DNA of 64,000 bases from Yamagishiella unicocca (taxonomy: Eukaryota; Chlorophyta; Chlorophyceae; Chlamydomonadales; Volvocaceae), in contig BDSL01000032.1 of assembly GCA_003116995.1 (NCBI GenBank), positions 806,001 through 870,000 on the forward strand, read 5' to 3'. The position numbers were made by a program, and so were the translations under genes. The notes under the pieces were generated by a model. That model had not been told where the DNA came from, made no database searches, and was given only the letters and a program-made list of their open reading frames with translations. Below, piece by piece: positions 33,376 to 45,237 of this stretch. The first letter of the stretch is position 1; each line of letters opens with the position of its first letter.

Positions 33376-36300
33376 TCACAGCCTGCTTTTGGCGAAAGCC
33401 GTGTTGTTGCGCACAGCTGTCAGCTGCTCCCGCACCGCCGGCTTCTGTACCTTGCCCGAGCTGTTGACCGGCAACGGTTGCCGCTGCGCCGCTGCAAACC
33501 TGGGCAGACGGAACCCCGCCAGGCCCTGAGCCCGACAGTGGGCCTGCAGGTCAGTCAGGGACGTCGCCGCCTGGGGGCTACCGCCTGCGGAGCAGGGGCC
33601 GGTGGTGCCTCCGATCTGCTGGTGCAACAGCAAGGGCCCGTCAAAGGACCAACCGTCGCGCAGCACTACCAGGGCAGCGACCTGCGACAAACGCCAAACA
33701 CCATGCAGGAATCGTTAAACGATGCATAGACGTGCTCCTCCTTGCAAAACGCTGGCCATGAAGACGGACTCCTACAGATTCTGTTGTCGGCTAGGAAGGC
33801 TGGAAAGAGTAGTGACACCGGCCAAGGGCGGGACTTGCCGCTTTCCTAGCCGTGACCCGCCCCGCGCTTTCTCTCCGGTTTCCTCACACATGTGCTGTTC
33901 CTAGCCGCGCACTCACCTGCTCTCCCAGCCTCTCGTCCGGTAGCCCGACCACCGCCGCCGCTGCCACCGCTTTGTGGCTGCACAGCGCCGCCTCAACCTG
34001 CAGTGCTCATGTCAACAGACAGCATGGCTGCATGAGTGCTTTCGGAACCCACAGACGCGATTAGCCTATGCCACCGCAGCACTAGGCCACTCATCACGAG
34101 CACCTCTACAATCAAGCCAGGCAACAATGTGAGTCACGCATTGCCGAAGTGTCCCATCACACTACCCCACGGCGCCACCAGCTGCTCGACTGGGAACAGC
34201 AACGACTGCCCAGCCGTGGACGTTTCTCCCACATGCGCCTGGCGGTGCTAATACGCCACCAGTGCCCGCACGCTGCCTTACGCAGTCGCGTCAGAGCGAC
34301 CTCCTGGGCGCAATGCAGGAATACGGCCGCCGACAGCTGCAGGCACCAAGCACTGATGCGTCGCCCATCCCATTGCACATCAGCCCAGGTAGGGTACCCC
34401 GATTGACCCCGTCCCACCGCCTGCCGACATACCTGCGGCGCAAACACGTTCTCACCACCGCTCTTGATCATGTCCTTGGCCCTCCCTAGCAGCCACAGTC
34501 CCCCGTCCTCAGCCAGGTAGCCCAGGTCACCGGTGTGTAGCCAGCCATTGGGCGAGAGCGCCTGTGCGGGGCGGAGGGGAGGGGAGGGGGTAAAGGATAA
34601 GGCGCGAATCCACGGCCGACAAACCAAGGCGGTGAAGGTGGCGGTCCAGAAGAGACGGGAGGCGAGGGGAGGGGGTATGGTAGCGCGGAGGGGGCTGAGT
34701 TTGCAGCCGACATCCAAACATCGGCCTGTAGCGTACCTGAAGTATTGTCACGTGTACTACAACTACTACAACTACTACAACTACTACTACCGATAGCCAG
34801 GTGCAACACAAAGCCAAGACAGCTTTGTTGTGTGTGTACTGGCGAGGTCAATCGACCACGGCCCTCTGCGCTAAAATGTGTGTCGCTGTATGATGAATGC
34901 TGCTCTGCAAGCGATCAGGGCCAATGCAAACGAACGAGACCAGCAGGGCATACAATTATCCCAGCTCCCAGGTACATCACTCCTCCCGAGTGAAACACGT
35001 AATGCAGCACTCCGCCACGCAGCTGCAACACAGGAAACCGTGACGCAGGCTTTTAATCCCGCAGTCCCTGCCGAAATGCGCTACGCCCACGCCAGTGGCA
35101 CCAGCCTTGCTACGGGTCTTGGTTGCACATGCGCACGCACAGCCCTCGCTGTCCTTGCGCCGTGTGTATGCTCCCCCCGCCCCCCTGCTCTCCCCCCGCC
35201 CCCCTGCTCTCCCCCCGGCCCCCTGCTCTCCCCCCGCACTCACCTTGGCAGTAGCCTCCGGGTCCCTCCAGTAGCCCACCATGACGTGCGGCCCGCGGGT
35301 CAGGACCTCACCCACCAGGGCCGGCAGCCCTCCATTCCCTGTGCAGCCACTGCTGCTGCTGCTGCTGCTGCAGCCAGCGCTGCTAGTGGCGGCATTGCCA
35401 CTGATGGCGGCCCGCGCGTCTTCAAGCGATTCCCAAGGTGCAATCATGACCTGCACACCGGGCGCCGGCCAGCCCACACAGACACCACCACCTGCCGCAG
35501 CAGCCGCCGGGACCGCCTCAGTGCCCGGAGAGGAGGCGCCAGCGAGCCGCCGCTGGCAGCTGCCCTGGCCCTCAGGCTGGCGGGAGCTGCTGCCACAGCG
35601 GCTGCCGTGGCTGCCGGGTGGCGCCCATAGCTGCGCCGGAGAGGGCTGCTGCGCGGGTGCCATGGCGGCGGCGGGGCTGCGCAGGTGGCGGAACGTCATG
35701 GACGAGCAGGCCTCCGTCATGCCGTACGCGGAGATGAGCTCGGCGCAAGGGAAGGTGCGGCTCATCGTCTCCTGCAGGTCGGGCAGTCAGCGGAGGCCGA
35801 TGTGTGTGTGTGTGTATATGTGTGTGTTGTGTGTGTTGTGTGTGTTGTGTGTGTTGTGTGTGTTGTGTGTGTTGTGTATGTTGTGTGTGTTGTGTGTGTT
35901 GTGTGTGCTGTGTGTGCTGTGTGTGTTGTGTGTGTTGTGTGTGTTGTGTGTGTTGTGTGTGCTGTGTGTGCTGTGTGTGTTGTGTGTGTTGTGTGTTCTG
36001 TGTTGTGTGTGTTATGCAACGCAAAGGACCGCAGCGATCAGCGGCGTCAGGGCCAAGCAGGGTAGTGCCATTTGCTGGAGGGGCGTGGGATCGTGCAAGG
36101 TGGTCCGGCCGTTGGAGCAGATGAGATGAGCTAGGGTGGTGGTGGCGGCGGGGCTGGGCGCGGCTCTATATCCCTGGTACGCTACGGCACCCACCTGCAG
36201 CCGGGGCGAGGTGCCGCCAGCGCCGACGAGGATGCGCCGCACGCTGCGCAACCCCGCTGCCGCCACTGCCGGCGAGCCCGGAGTGCCGGTAGGCGCTGCC

Positions 36301-37493
36301 GCCACAACCCCTCCGTCTGCAGCACCGGAATCCGCGCCCACCAGCGCCGCCGCCTCTGCCGCCGCCGCCAGGTCCTGCAGCATCACCGGCACCGCGATAA
36401 AAGCAGTCACGCGGCGCGCCGTGATGACCCGCAGGGCCGACCCGGGTTCGAACCTCGGCATGAACACTTGCGCGCAGCCCGCCATGAGCGTCGCGAAGGC
36501 GGAGGAGAGGCCGCCGATGTGGAACAGCGGTGCCAGGTGCAGGTAGGTATCGGCCGGGGAGTAGCCCACCAGCGCCAGCTTGGCGAGGGACTGTGAGTGG
36601 AAGGCGCTGTGGCTCAGTCGCACTCCCTTGGGCGCCGCGGTGGTGCCGGAGGTGAAGACAAGAACGGCGGTGCCGCAGGGCGATGCCAGCAGCTGGAGCT
36701 GCGGCTCAGGTTGCAGTTGCAGTTGCGGCGGTTGCTGCCGAGACCGACGGTCATGTGAGGATGAGGCGTCCGACGCATGGCAGCTAGCAGCCCGGGATGC
36801 GGGTAGGGGCCCCGGTGGGTCTTCCGGGAGTGAAGGTGCAGGTGCAGGTGCAGGGGCTGAGGCTGCAGCTAGCAGGCTGCTTGTGGTGTTGGACACGGAG
36901 GTGAAGATTGAGGCGACTGGGGGCCACAACGGAATGGCAGCAGGGCCCTGCAGTTGCTGCTGCTGCTGCTGTGAGCGTGGCTGATATTGGGGGTGCCAGT
37001 GGTCGATAAGGCACAAGCGTGGTGCGGGCGTATTAGATGGTGACGCGCTGCCCGTCACATCGTGGCCTCCTCCGTGGGGGTAGGCGGCTGCAACGGCCTG
37101 GAGGGCCAGATCAGCGCAGACGCTGTCGTACAAGACGAGCGCCGGCGAAAGGCGCCCTAGCACCTCCGCCAGTTCGGGCGCGCTCCAGCGCCAGTTGACG
37201 GGACACAGAACGGCGCCGGCGTCCAGCGCGGCTAGCATGACCTCCATCAGGGCGCTGCAGGCGTGCGCAACGACCACGACTATACTCCCGGGTGCAATCG
37301 CGAGGCAGATTGACACCGCGCGGCTGAGCACCGCGACGCGCCGCAGCAGCTGCAAGCCGGTCGCCGTTGTAAGCGCTGGCATACGAGCACACCCTGGTGA
37401 TGTTTGAACGCCTTCATCGAATAAGATGTTGCGCTCCGGCGCCTGCTGAGCAATTGACAGCAGGGGCGCGCAAATGTGATGCGCGGTGGGCAT
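33376..37493 (-). CDS. AAE14: 2-succinylbenzoate-CoA ligase, AAE14/MenE type
   Basis: Activates 2-succinylbenzoate with ATP and CoA in phylloquinone (vitamin K1) synthesis. Five exons join in phase 0: 37493-36195, 35771-35244, 34561-34433, 33997-33917 and 33681-33376, giving 780 residues. Adenylate-forming motifs: [10 protein letters not shown] (residues 281-290), [33 protein letters not shown], and NSSGKVQK with the C-terminal catalytic lysine. [37 protein letters not shown] and [15 protein letters not shown] match the plant AAE14 branch closely rather than other acyl-CoA synthetases. It is about 220 residues longer than AAE14 because of Gln/Pro/Ser-rich inserts before the P-loop and after the TEACSS motif. 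I see no clear transit peptide. The start is the ATG giving [12 protein letters not shown]. An upstream in-frame ATG 30 nt away is possible. Confidence 0.92.
35801..36013. repeat. GT-rich microsatellite (TGTGTGT/GTGTTGT)
   Basis: About 210 bp of interrupted TG repeats with a GTGTGTT periodicity, lying wholly inside the first intron of the MenE-like gene, 30 bp from the 3' splice site. Confidence 0.95.
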
Positions 37494-37689
37494 GTGTACA
37501 GAGTCTTGGTGGTTGCGACGCAAACTCTGCAGGTGGCAGGTGGATTCAAAATCTGAAGGTGTGTATAGCTATACTCGTTGCTGTAATGGCGCAGCGCCGA
37601 AGCCACTTGGGACGAGCAAGGTTGAATTCTAGTTAGCATTCCGTGTTTTCGTCCCTTTAGCTCCAGTACTGACAAACGCTGACAACATC
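37494..37689. promoter_or_regulatory. Shared divergent promoter region, AAE14 / CGI121
   Basis: Only 196 bp between start codons, the tightest pair in the window. It contains the palindrome TATAGCTATA at about 37564, which could act in either direction. Confidence 0.5.
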
Positions 37690-39909
37690 ATGACTGAGCT
37701 ACTGTTGACCTTCGAGACGTATCCTGGGCGCACTCTCACGCTTGCACTTTTTAGTGACTGTAAGAACGTCAAGTAAGGCTTAACCGTTCGCAAAATATAG
37801 TTATGATTTGAAAACTGTAACCGTACAATATACAAAGTGGTGCAACCCTCTACCGACCCTTGCAAACCCAGGGATGTGCGCGCCGCTATCACCGATTCCA
37901 GCGCGCCGGAGTTTGCCTACATCAACGCTAGCATGGTGCGGTATCGAATTGCTAAGAACGCGTCCTTGCGTCGCAGACATGCTCCACCTTGTTCACAGCG
38001 GCGGCGTCTGTCGACGCTAACGCCGCTCAGACCGCCCCGCTCCCACCGCGCCCCGTCCCCTACCCTCGAAACTGCACCCATCAAACTTAAAGTCCCCCCA
38101 TTCACCGCCGCCTCCGCTCGCGCACGAGCTCAGATCGCCGATCCGTTTGTGGTGCACCTCGCGGCCTACCGAGCCCTTGCTGCGGAGTCCTCTGGCAGCA
38201 TGTCGACCAAGTCGTTGCACACCGAACTCATATACGGCATCAGCGGGACGAAGCACGTAAGGTTTGGGGCAGAGCTGAGTGAAATGGTCACTGCCACGAG
38301 CTGGGAGCCTCGGCTGGGTCGGCCCCCTAGTCGGCACTCCCTTGCCGTGGTGGGACAGGCCCTCCAGCGGCCGTCCTTGGCAGGATCGCGACTTGCAGTG
38401 CTGCCAGAATTTGTGTCAGTTGCCCCTGCTGGCGTGGTTGACGAAAGGAGGCAGCCAACATGCGTGGTGTTTTTTTAGTGGGCAGATGCTGGCGTCAGGG
38501 GCTTCAGCACAAATCGAGTGCCTCCGGAACGGCGTCTCGGCTCTCATGGCTCGACAGCAAGGCCCTGCGCGGTGCGGCCCCCTGCTGGGTGGAGCCTGCT
38601 GCCTCCCACCCCTCTTCGCCACCTCCCCTCGTATGCAGATCGCTGAGTCCTTCAGGCGCTATGGGGTGACGGAGGAGTGCACCACGATGCTGGCGGCGCG
38701 CTTCGACTGCAAGCCCGAAGAGGTGCGCCGTACATGTGCGCACGTGGCGGCCATGTGGGGGTTTGAGGGGGAGACCTGTGGACTGCAGACTGCTGTATAT
38801 GAAGCTGTTGGTTAATGGGACCTGCAGCCTAGCACAAATGCAGGAGGCTTCGGGCTGCGGTGTTGCGCACAGGGGCCTTGGGAGGCAGAAAGACGGCGTT
38901 GTGAGGTGATAGTGCATGTAAGGCGAGGCGGCTAGAAGGGCGTGGGCTACCGACAATGGGCGTGAGCCCAGCAGCTGTGGCACAAAAATGTGGAGTGTCC
39001 GCTGGCTTCATGCATTGTGTCATGAGGACCTCCATTGGGGTTAGGTCAGCAGATCGAGCCAAGAAGTATGTAAGGGTCCAATATTGACCTCGCATAGGTT
39101 CAAGACCGTTTCATCAATATATGTGCCCATCCTACACACTGTACGACGATCCTACCAGGGATCGAACCTGGAATCCCCGGCTTCGTAGACCGGTGCTTTA
39201 TCCATTAAGCCATAGGACCTATTTCTTTCGTAATCCGAGTACTCGATGCAACTCTTCTCCTAGCCGGCAAGCCATCGCGTTCAGGAGGTGGCGTAGGGGG
39301 TTAAGGAAAAACACTGTTTGCCTGCTGTTGCCCGTACCCGACCTTGGTTCCGTGTCTCTTCCGCAGTGCTTTCCCGCCGGGATAAGGGCGGGTGCCGCCT
39401 GTCGTGCGGCCACTGTAACGCGGTCTCTCTCTCGAAAAACACGCGGTCTCTCTCTCTCTAAAAACACACCTAGGGGGGGGGGCTATCTCGGATCCACGGC
39501 CGGCGCCGCGACTAGGGGTTTCAGGGCTGCCGGCGCTCCACACCGCCGGCGTCTCCGCTCCTAGGTTTCCGCTTTACAACCGGCGTCGCGTGTAGCGGTG
39601 GTGGCTACGCTTTCCTCGCCCCGTCACACGAGTAGCTGGTCACCTGCTCGCTCCAGAGCGCCCTGCACAGCAGTCCACTCGTTTCAGAGCGTCCTGCGTT
39701 GGGCGGGCAGAAGAATTAACGTGCGGCTATGGAGTCTGCCTGTTGGGAAATGGCGTACGGTCGCTGCCTATTTGTCATGGTGACGAGGCTGACGTCGCGC
39801 TGGGACGGGCCGGTGGTCAATATGCCAAGCCGGGTGCAGCAGAGGCCCTGGCAGCGTCAGAAGTACTGTTCCCAGCGCCGTTCCCTTCCCCCCGTTTTTA
39901 AGCTACCCC

Positions 39910-39979
<70 letters not shown>

Positions 39980-40506
39980 ACACGTCCCTCCCCCTTTGGC
40001 TTGCCCCTCGGCCGTCCATGGTGTTGCAGCTGGAGGCAGCCAAGTCGCGGATACAGGGGACACCCTTGGCGCTGTCCGAGCTGGCGGCGCTGGCAGATCT
40101 GGACCTCATCGACAAAGTGAGGTTACGGCCGGGGCACCGGGACAGTGTGGGGGACTGACACCCCCAACGTCGCCGTAGGCACGAACGCCCATGCAAACAC
40201 GTGCGCCACTCGTGACGGACCGGCCCGCCGTCACCACATCTGTCGGGCTGCAGGAGCTGGCCCTGATCGCGTTCCCCAGTACTTATTGTGTGGCCCTTAC
40301 TTCGCACCGCATGATACACACAAAAGGCGCTCGACATGTAGGGCACCCCTAGGAGGAGGCTCCAAGCGCCTCCCCAAACAGCCCTCGCCTGCCCCCGCCC
40401 ACGCAACACCACATTGTAGTACTACAAGATCACGAAGGCGGAGCTCCAGGGGCGAAGCCGAACGGACGCGATTGCGTTTAGAATTGGCGCCAAGGACTGC
40501 CTGTAG
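37690..40506 (+). CDS. TPRKB: KEOPS/EKC complex subunit CGI121 (TPRKB)
   Basis: Small subunit of the KEOPS complex that binds the Bud32/PRPK kinase and tRNA in N6-threonylcarbamoyl-adenosine (t6A37) synthesis. Six exons join in frame: 37690-37772, 37872-37935, 38134-38256, 38639-38722, 40030-40116 and 40420-40506, giving 175 residues, the size of human TPRKB. Family marks: LALFSDCKNVKDVRAAI, IADPFVVHLAAYRALA, STKSLHTELIYGIS, RYGVTEECTTMLAARFDC, GTPLALSELAALADLDLIDK and the C-terminal YYKITKAELQ with TDAIAFRIGAKDCL. Reading through after exon 4 gives an alternative end at 38815 that does not match the family, so the distant exons are preferred. Its 1.3-kb fourth intron holds a tRNA gene and a CA microsatellite. 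Confidence 0.9.
39147..39219 (-). tRNA. trnR-ACG: tRNA-Arg (anticodon ACG)
   Basis: 73 nt fold into a full cloverleaf on the minus strand: acceptor GGTCCTA pairing with TAGGATC (one G-T), D arm GCTT...AAGC, anticodon stem CCGGT/GCCGG around loop CTACGAA, five-base variable loop, and T arm CCAGG-TTCGATC-CCTGG. A box TGGCTTAATGG and B box GGTTCGATCCC are intact. No intron and no encoded CCA, as expected for a nuclear gene. It lies antisense in the fourth intron of CGI121. I do not see a clear T-run terminator just downstream. Confidence 0.93.
39913..39983. repeat. CA microsatellite
   Basis: About 35 CA units, 46 bp upstream of exon 5 of CGI121, so close to its branch-point and polypyrimidine region. 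Confidence 0.95.
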
Positions 40507-41440
40507 CAGCGTGAAGACGCCGCCAGGGGCCCTGGGGCTCGCGGGAGTGGCGAGAAGACCCAGTTACACGGCATAGGGGACGGAGGGCAGAAAAGAACTA
40601 GCCGGCGAGTACTTTTCGGACACGCATTTGGGTGAGCATGCCGGGTAACTTGGGTTGGCTAACGGGAAACCTGTGAACGCGAACCGTCGGCGGCGTGCTG
40701 GAGAAGAGTATACAACCTGGCTTGCGTCGGAGCAATGGGGGGGTGTCAACGGATGCCAGTGACGCCTCGTCGTTTTGTTGCGACTTGCCGTCCGAGAGGG
40801 GCGGGCCCTGGCCCGAACCAGCCCGTTAGCTGTGTTGGTAGGTGGAGGAGGAGGGCGTGGAGTGTATTGATGCTGGCTTGTATGGGCGATCAGTGGAGCA
40901 GATTGGAGGATACGGTCATGTTTTGTCAGGCCCAGGGGTCGCTTGGATGACCCAGGGGGTGGAGAGAAGGAAGCTGCAAGGTGCGTGGCCGCAGTGGGCA
41001 TCGTGTTTATTTGGTTGTTGCACCTGCTGCGTTGGCCTTGCCTGGGGACATAGGGCGCCTGATGCGGGTGGATGAGGTCGCAGCACTCCGACAGGAAACA
41101 ACGCCGTGGGAATGCAACCTGCGGCTGCGGCTGACGTGGCACCGTGGTTATAGCCACGTGGAAGCATCGACGTGTGGCGCAAAACCAGAGTATCGGAAAC
41201 GAAAGGCGTGGGGAGGGTATGACCACTGCCCTTACCAGGACCCAGCCACGGCCTCGGACCGGCAAGGATAACCTATCATAATTCTTGATCGAGGGGTCGC
41301 ACGAGCCGCCTCTTGGGAGCTGTCTGACAGGCGACAACTTGGGATAGGTTGTCGTACTTAAGAGGGTTACGTAGCAGTACGACCGCCCATTCACGCCGGT
41401 GGGGCTAGCACCTCGCTAGGCTGAGGAAAGGTGACGTGCA
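40507..41440. other. 3' flank of CGI121, no gene recognised
   Basis: The minus strand stays open over 40564-41394 but the product is low in recognisable motifs and rich in Arg/Pro/Ser, as expected of antisense GC-rich sequence. A family 2 element (CGAGAAGACCCAGTTACACG) begins at 40551, 45 bp past the stop codon. Confidence 0.45.
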
Positions 41441-41459
41441 CAAAGGGGTACCGCTACAC

Positions 41460-42290
41460 ATGCGTTCGTCTCCTTCAGTTTCAGTGTCCGGCAATGTGCC
41501 CGGCACCTTCCACCTGCGGGGCGGCGCTCGCCTCGCCCCCGCCCGAAATCGCGCGCTGCTGGCCCTACTGGCCCTACTGCACGGGAGCCTCAGCGGCAGC
41601 TGACAAGCATTCGGGCCTTCGCAGAGGCACAGCACCTGCACGCCATGACATTCGGAAGCCGCCGCCGCACACAGCCCCTCCCGTCCTCCGGGAACAGGAA
41701 ACCCCACGGCAAGCCCACGGCACGGCCGCGAGGACAGCGCCTCCGCCTCCGCCAGCTGCTGAGGCGGCGCCGGGGCCCGCCAGCACCCAGCCGCAGGTCC
41801 TGCCACGACCGTCGCAGGGCGCGCAACCGGATTCCAAGAGGAGTTGCGAACTCACCCGTGACAAACAAACAAACAATGGGTCATGTTTTGGAAACTCCCC
41901 AATAGGATGACGTAATACACGCCAATCTTCAAATGCAGTACGGTTTACTGCCTGCATACTCCGGCCCGCAAGCATCCACCCGGCCACTGCCCGCGATTTC
42001 CTATGCAGGCGTCGACCACGGAGTCGGGAGAGTTGATGTTACACCCTAGACGCCGGCCTATTGGATGGTTAGGGAGCTGGCTATGCTCGGCGAGTGATGC
42101 AAGCACGCCAACATCGACAGCTACAGCGTGAGCAGCTAGAATGCGCATGAGGCATGCAAAGCTGCAGCCGCCCTGCGAATATGCGGCCATCCCCATATTG
42201 CAATGCAGCTGCCTCAAGCAGCGGCTTGCCTAGTCATGTTGTAACGGTTACAGTGGGTTCCAGACCAAGAGGTAGAACCTAGTCATGTTG
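41460..42290 (+). pseudogene. Decayed fragment related to the NTPase island
   Basis: Bases 41970-42135 match 50090-50260 (intron 6 end plus exon 7 of the NTPase gene) with many changes: CATGGAGTCGGGAGAGCT against CACGGAGTCGGGAGAGTT, and GCCAACATCGACAGCTACA identical. The match includes intron sequence before the CAG acceptor, so it is a DNA-level copy, not a retrocopy. The 20-mer beginning CAGTGTCCGGCAATGTGCCC at 41482 recurs near 52573. The fragment's end (42242-42277) matches 52599-52634 in inverted orientation. Confidence 0.7.
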
Positions 42291-42309
42291 CAGGGAATGC
42301 TGTGATGCG

Positions 42310-42440
42310 GAATGTGTGCAAGCTGCGGTCTGCGCCGTTCACGTTGCCCGCAACCAGCTGATGGTTTTTGCGACCGCGCAAGTTCACGATAGTTCGCAAA
42401 AGCAGCGCGTCACAACGCGGAAGCTACGGCTGCTTCCCTT
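42310..42440. repeat. Island repeat, copy 1
   Basis: GTTCACGTTGCCCGCAACCA ... GATAGTTCGC ... CGCGGAAGCTACGGCTGCTT. Related copies lie at 47009-47140 and 47307-47445, both inside intron 1 of the NTPase gene. Confidence 0.8.
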
Positions 42441-42545
42441 TGTCGATCGCCCATGCAATTTGCATGGATGTGAGGGATGCCGTGCGTGTGCCTGAAGGCG
42501 ACTCTTGACTCTTATGGCACTGCTGAAGGGTAGGGATGTGTTTCT

Positions 42546-42632
42546 GACACGGGCACGTTGGCTGCTGACACGGGCACGTTGGCTGCTGACACGGGCACGT
42601 TGGCTGCTGACACGGGCACGTTGGCTGCTGGA
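42546..42632. repeat. 21-bp tandem repeat
   Basis: Four copies of ACACGGGCACGTTGGCTGCTG. No coding role seen. Confidence 0.9.
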
Positions 42633-43083
42633 GCAGGTCGGAAGTGAGGACCTGGCGCGCTCACAACGCAACGCACACTTAACCGTGGGTCCCGAACGCT
42701 ACCGAACGCACCCGACGGGCTAGTGCCGTGCATCCTAATCGTCAGATTGGCCGAAAACAATCCCAAAAACGACGGGGAAACTTTTTGACTTTGGGTCCCT
42801 GTAACCCTGTCAGAACACCAAGTTGACAGGCCGTAGGCATACAGAGCAACAGCCAGCACCCCAGGGGGAATTTGCACTAGAGGCTCCCCTATCAGGAACT
42901 GGCCACCAACCAACCTAACAGCCCAGCACCCGACGAACCAGTGAAGCGCCGCAACGATGCAAACATCGGAACCCGCCACCTCTCATCCCATAAGGCACGG
43001 ACCCCTAGCAGGGCTCAACACGCCTATATAACCAGAAAGTATGAAGCATGGGAAACCCCGCTCCCCAAGACAACCCGAGCCGA

Positions 43084-45237
43084 TCAGGAATCCACCAGTA
43101 CCTCAGCCGGTCCCCCGCACACAAGGCGATTGGCGACAACCCGCAAGAAAGGATGCCGAGGCCCCACTGCATCCCAGCCTTTCTGGGGAAGCCCCAGCGC
43201 AGCAAAGCCCCTCAAAAGGGCCCAAAACTCCACCACCCCACGGCGAACGGCGCGATCCAGAAGACCTACCCGGAGTAAGAGGGGGACCACCACCTTTTCA
43301 AGGCCGCGGCCATAAAACGGCGCCCCACCTCCATGGCAGTAATAGCCGCCAAGACTACTACATCCCAGACGCAGGACTGTACCCCGGTAGGTGCTTGCAC
43401 CAACCAAACTTGCGCCCGTGTCACCCCTGCACCGAGCTGGGTCTCGAGTTGGGCAGTCACTGCTTGAGCCACCGGGCAGAACCAAAAGTGGTGTAAGCGG
43501 GGGGTACCCGCCCCTGGAGACTCTCCAGCCGGCACACCGCACCCACAAGGGGCTGCTGCTGCCGTCCGCATATGAGAGTTCCCGAGGAGGGGGATCCCAT
43601 CCACAGCCAACCGCCACCATCCCTCCTTATAGGCCGGCTCCCACTTCATGCCAGACCAGAGCCGCCCACTTGCTGCAAGGCATTCAGGGCCGCTGGCAGG
43701 ACAGCCCCGGTCCCCCCAAGCGCTTCGCGCACAAATTTCTCATGCGCGGCCCGCCGGGCATCCGCGGACTCGACCAATTGCACAGCCGTCCCAACCCGAA
43801 CAGTCATATCCCGCAGCGCCAGCGGCTCCCCCCCGCCCAACCGCCACCCCAACCGTGCGGTGAGCATGGACCCCACTTCCTCTATCCCAGGTAGAACGTG
43901 GGGTAGACCCTGGGAGGAAACCGGCATCACCAGTGCCGCTGCTTGCTTCCACGGGGTTGGCACCTCAGCTAGCAACGCTTCCAGCGCCCCCGTACATTCC
44001 CGCCACCGATCAAGCCCCAGAAACGTCTTCGCTGCTCTTGACCGCGGATCTAAGACTCGGACGACGAGCCCCCGCCATCCCGCTGGCCACGCCGTCTGCA
44101 CCGCCGCCACGGACGCGACTAAGAAGTCCCGAAGTGCATCACGAGCCGCCAGAACATCGCCCAACGTCTTAATGGCCCAGCACCCCACCAGTTCTGGGTG
44201 TAAGAATTCCAAGCCCGGCCTCCTGCCGACCACCACCTGCCCAGACTGGCAGGCTGGGAGGAGCGGGTTGCCCCAAATCGGCACGTGTACACACCACGGG
44301 CCTGGCACCAGCGGCTCGCTAGCGATGTCCTTTACCGGGGGCAAGGCCGCGAGCGCCGTGATCACCCGTCGGATATCAGCCGGCATCTCGTCCGCTCCCA
44401 TCCACGGACCCCTGCCTTGTGCTGTGAGCAGATTCAGAGGTCCAAACGCCGGATGCACCCCCCTCAGGTAAATGCTAAGGCAACTGACCCATGGAGGCCG
44501 GCGCTCCCGAGGGCCCGCCATTGCCAGTACAAAACGCAGGGCCCAACCAGCCCAGCGCGCCCGTACGTGCTCCTTGAGGGCAATGGCCCCAAAGCCCCCG
44601 AGGGATGGGTGCCCGACCAGCAGCCGCTGTGGGACACCTGTTGCTCGACGCTCCCTAGCATCTGGGGCTAGGTCCCGGTCAATGAGCTTCGCCGCCACCC
44701 GCTCTAACCCTTCCACTATGGTGTCTGGGGGTAGGCCCCCATGCTCCATGTGCCAGGTGACACGGTGCATCCCATATGCTGCGGCTGCTGTCGCCCTGCC
44801 AAACGTGGACAGGCGTAGCCTTGCAATCCGCGAGAACCTACTTAATACCTTGTCCCTTTGTGACTCCCAGTCCAACATTGGGGACCCCCCTACGTCAGTA
44901 AACGGCAGATTCAGCGCCGTGGCCGATGCTACGACCTTCAACCCACCCATGTCATGCGGGCTAGGTCCCTCGGCGCCAATTGGCAGGAGCTCAACCTTGT
45001 CCAGGTTCAGCTGTTGCCCAGAGGCTTGAGCGTACACCTCCATGGACGCCAGAAAAGCCGGCACTTCCGCTGGCCCCTGCAACAGCACCTGAGTGTCGTC
45101 GGCAAACTGCACCGCGGTGGTTATGTTGCCCGCCCCTACCGCAAGCCGGATGCCAACCCCCCGTTGCTGTAACCAGCAAAGGAGGGCTTGGGCTACAAAC
45201 AAATACAACAGAGGTGCTAGCGGGCAGCCTTGCCGTA
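43084..45237 (-). mobile_element. 5'-truncated L1-type non-LTR retrotransposon
   Basis: A 1.6-kb open frame (45237 to 43646) starts inside the reverse-transcriptase domain with RQGCPLAPLLYLFVAQALL and has the catalytic FADD motif (VQFADDTQVLL). The endonuclease and the earlier palm motifs are missing. The coding sequence continues past 43646 after a frameshift into GMKWEPAYKEGWWRLAVDGI and a zinc-knuckle-like segment (FWFCPVAQAV) down to about 43266, and after a second shift to about 43084. The truncation point is the exact edge of the direct repeat at 45238. The 3' end below 43084 is not resolved. No protein of full function can be made. Confidence 0.88.

Noticed and set aside
35804..36124. 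Long Cys/Val open frames across the GT microsatellite
   Set aside because: Pure translation of a TG repeat inside an intron; no coding evidence.
36440..36460. GGGTTCGAACC resembling a tRNA B box
   Set aside because: It is in the coding exon of the AAE14-like gene (RFEPGSAL) and has no cloverleaf around it.
38279..38815. Read-through end for CGI121 at 38815
   Set aside because: The residues after KPEE do not match the family, whereas exons at 40030 and 40420 give the conserved C-terminus and the expected 175-residue length.
40564..41394. 276-codon minus-strand open frame after CGI121
   Set aside because: No motif, no splice context, and composition typical of antisense GC-rich DNA.
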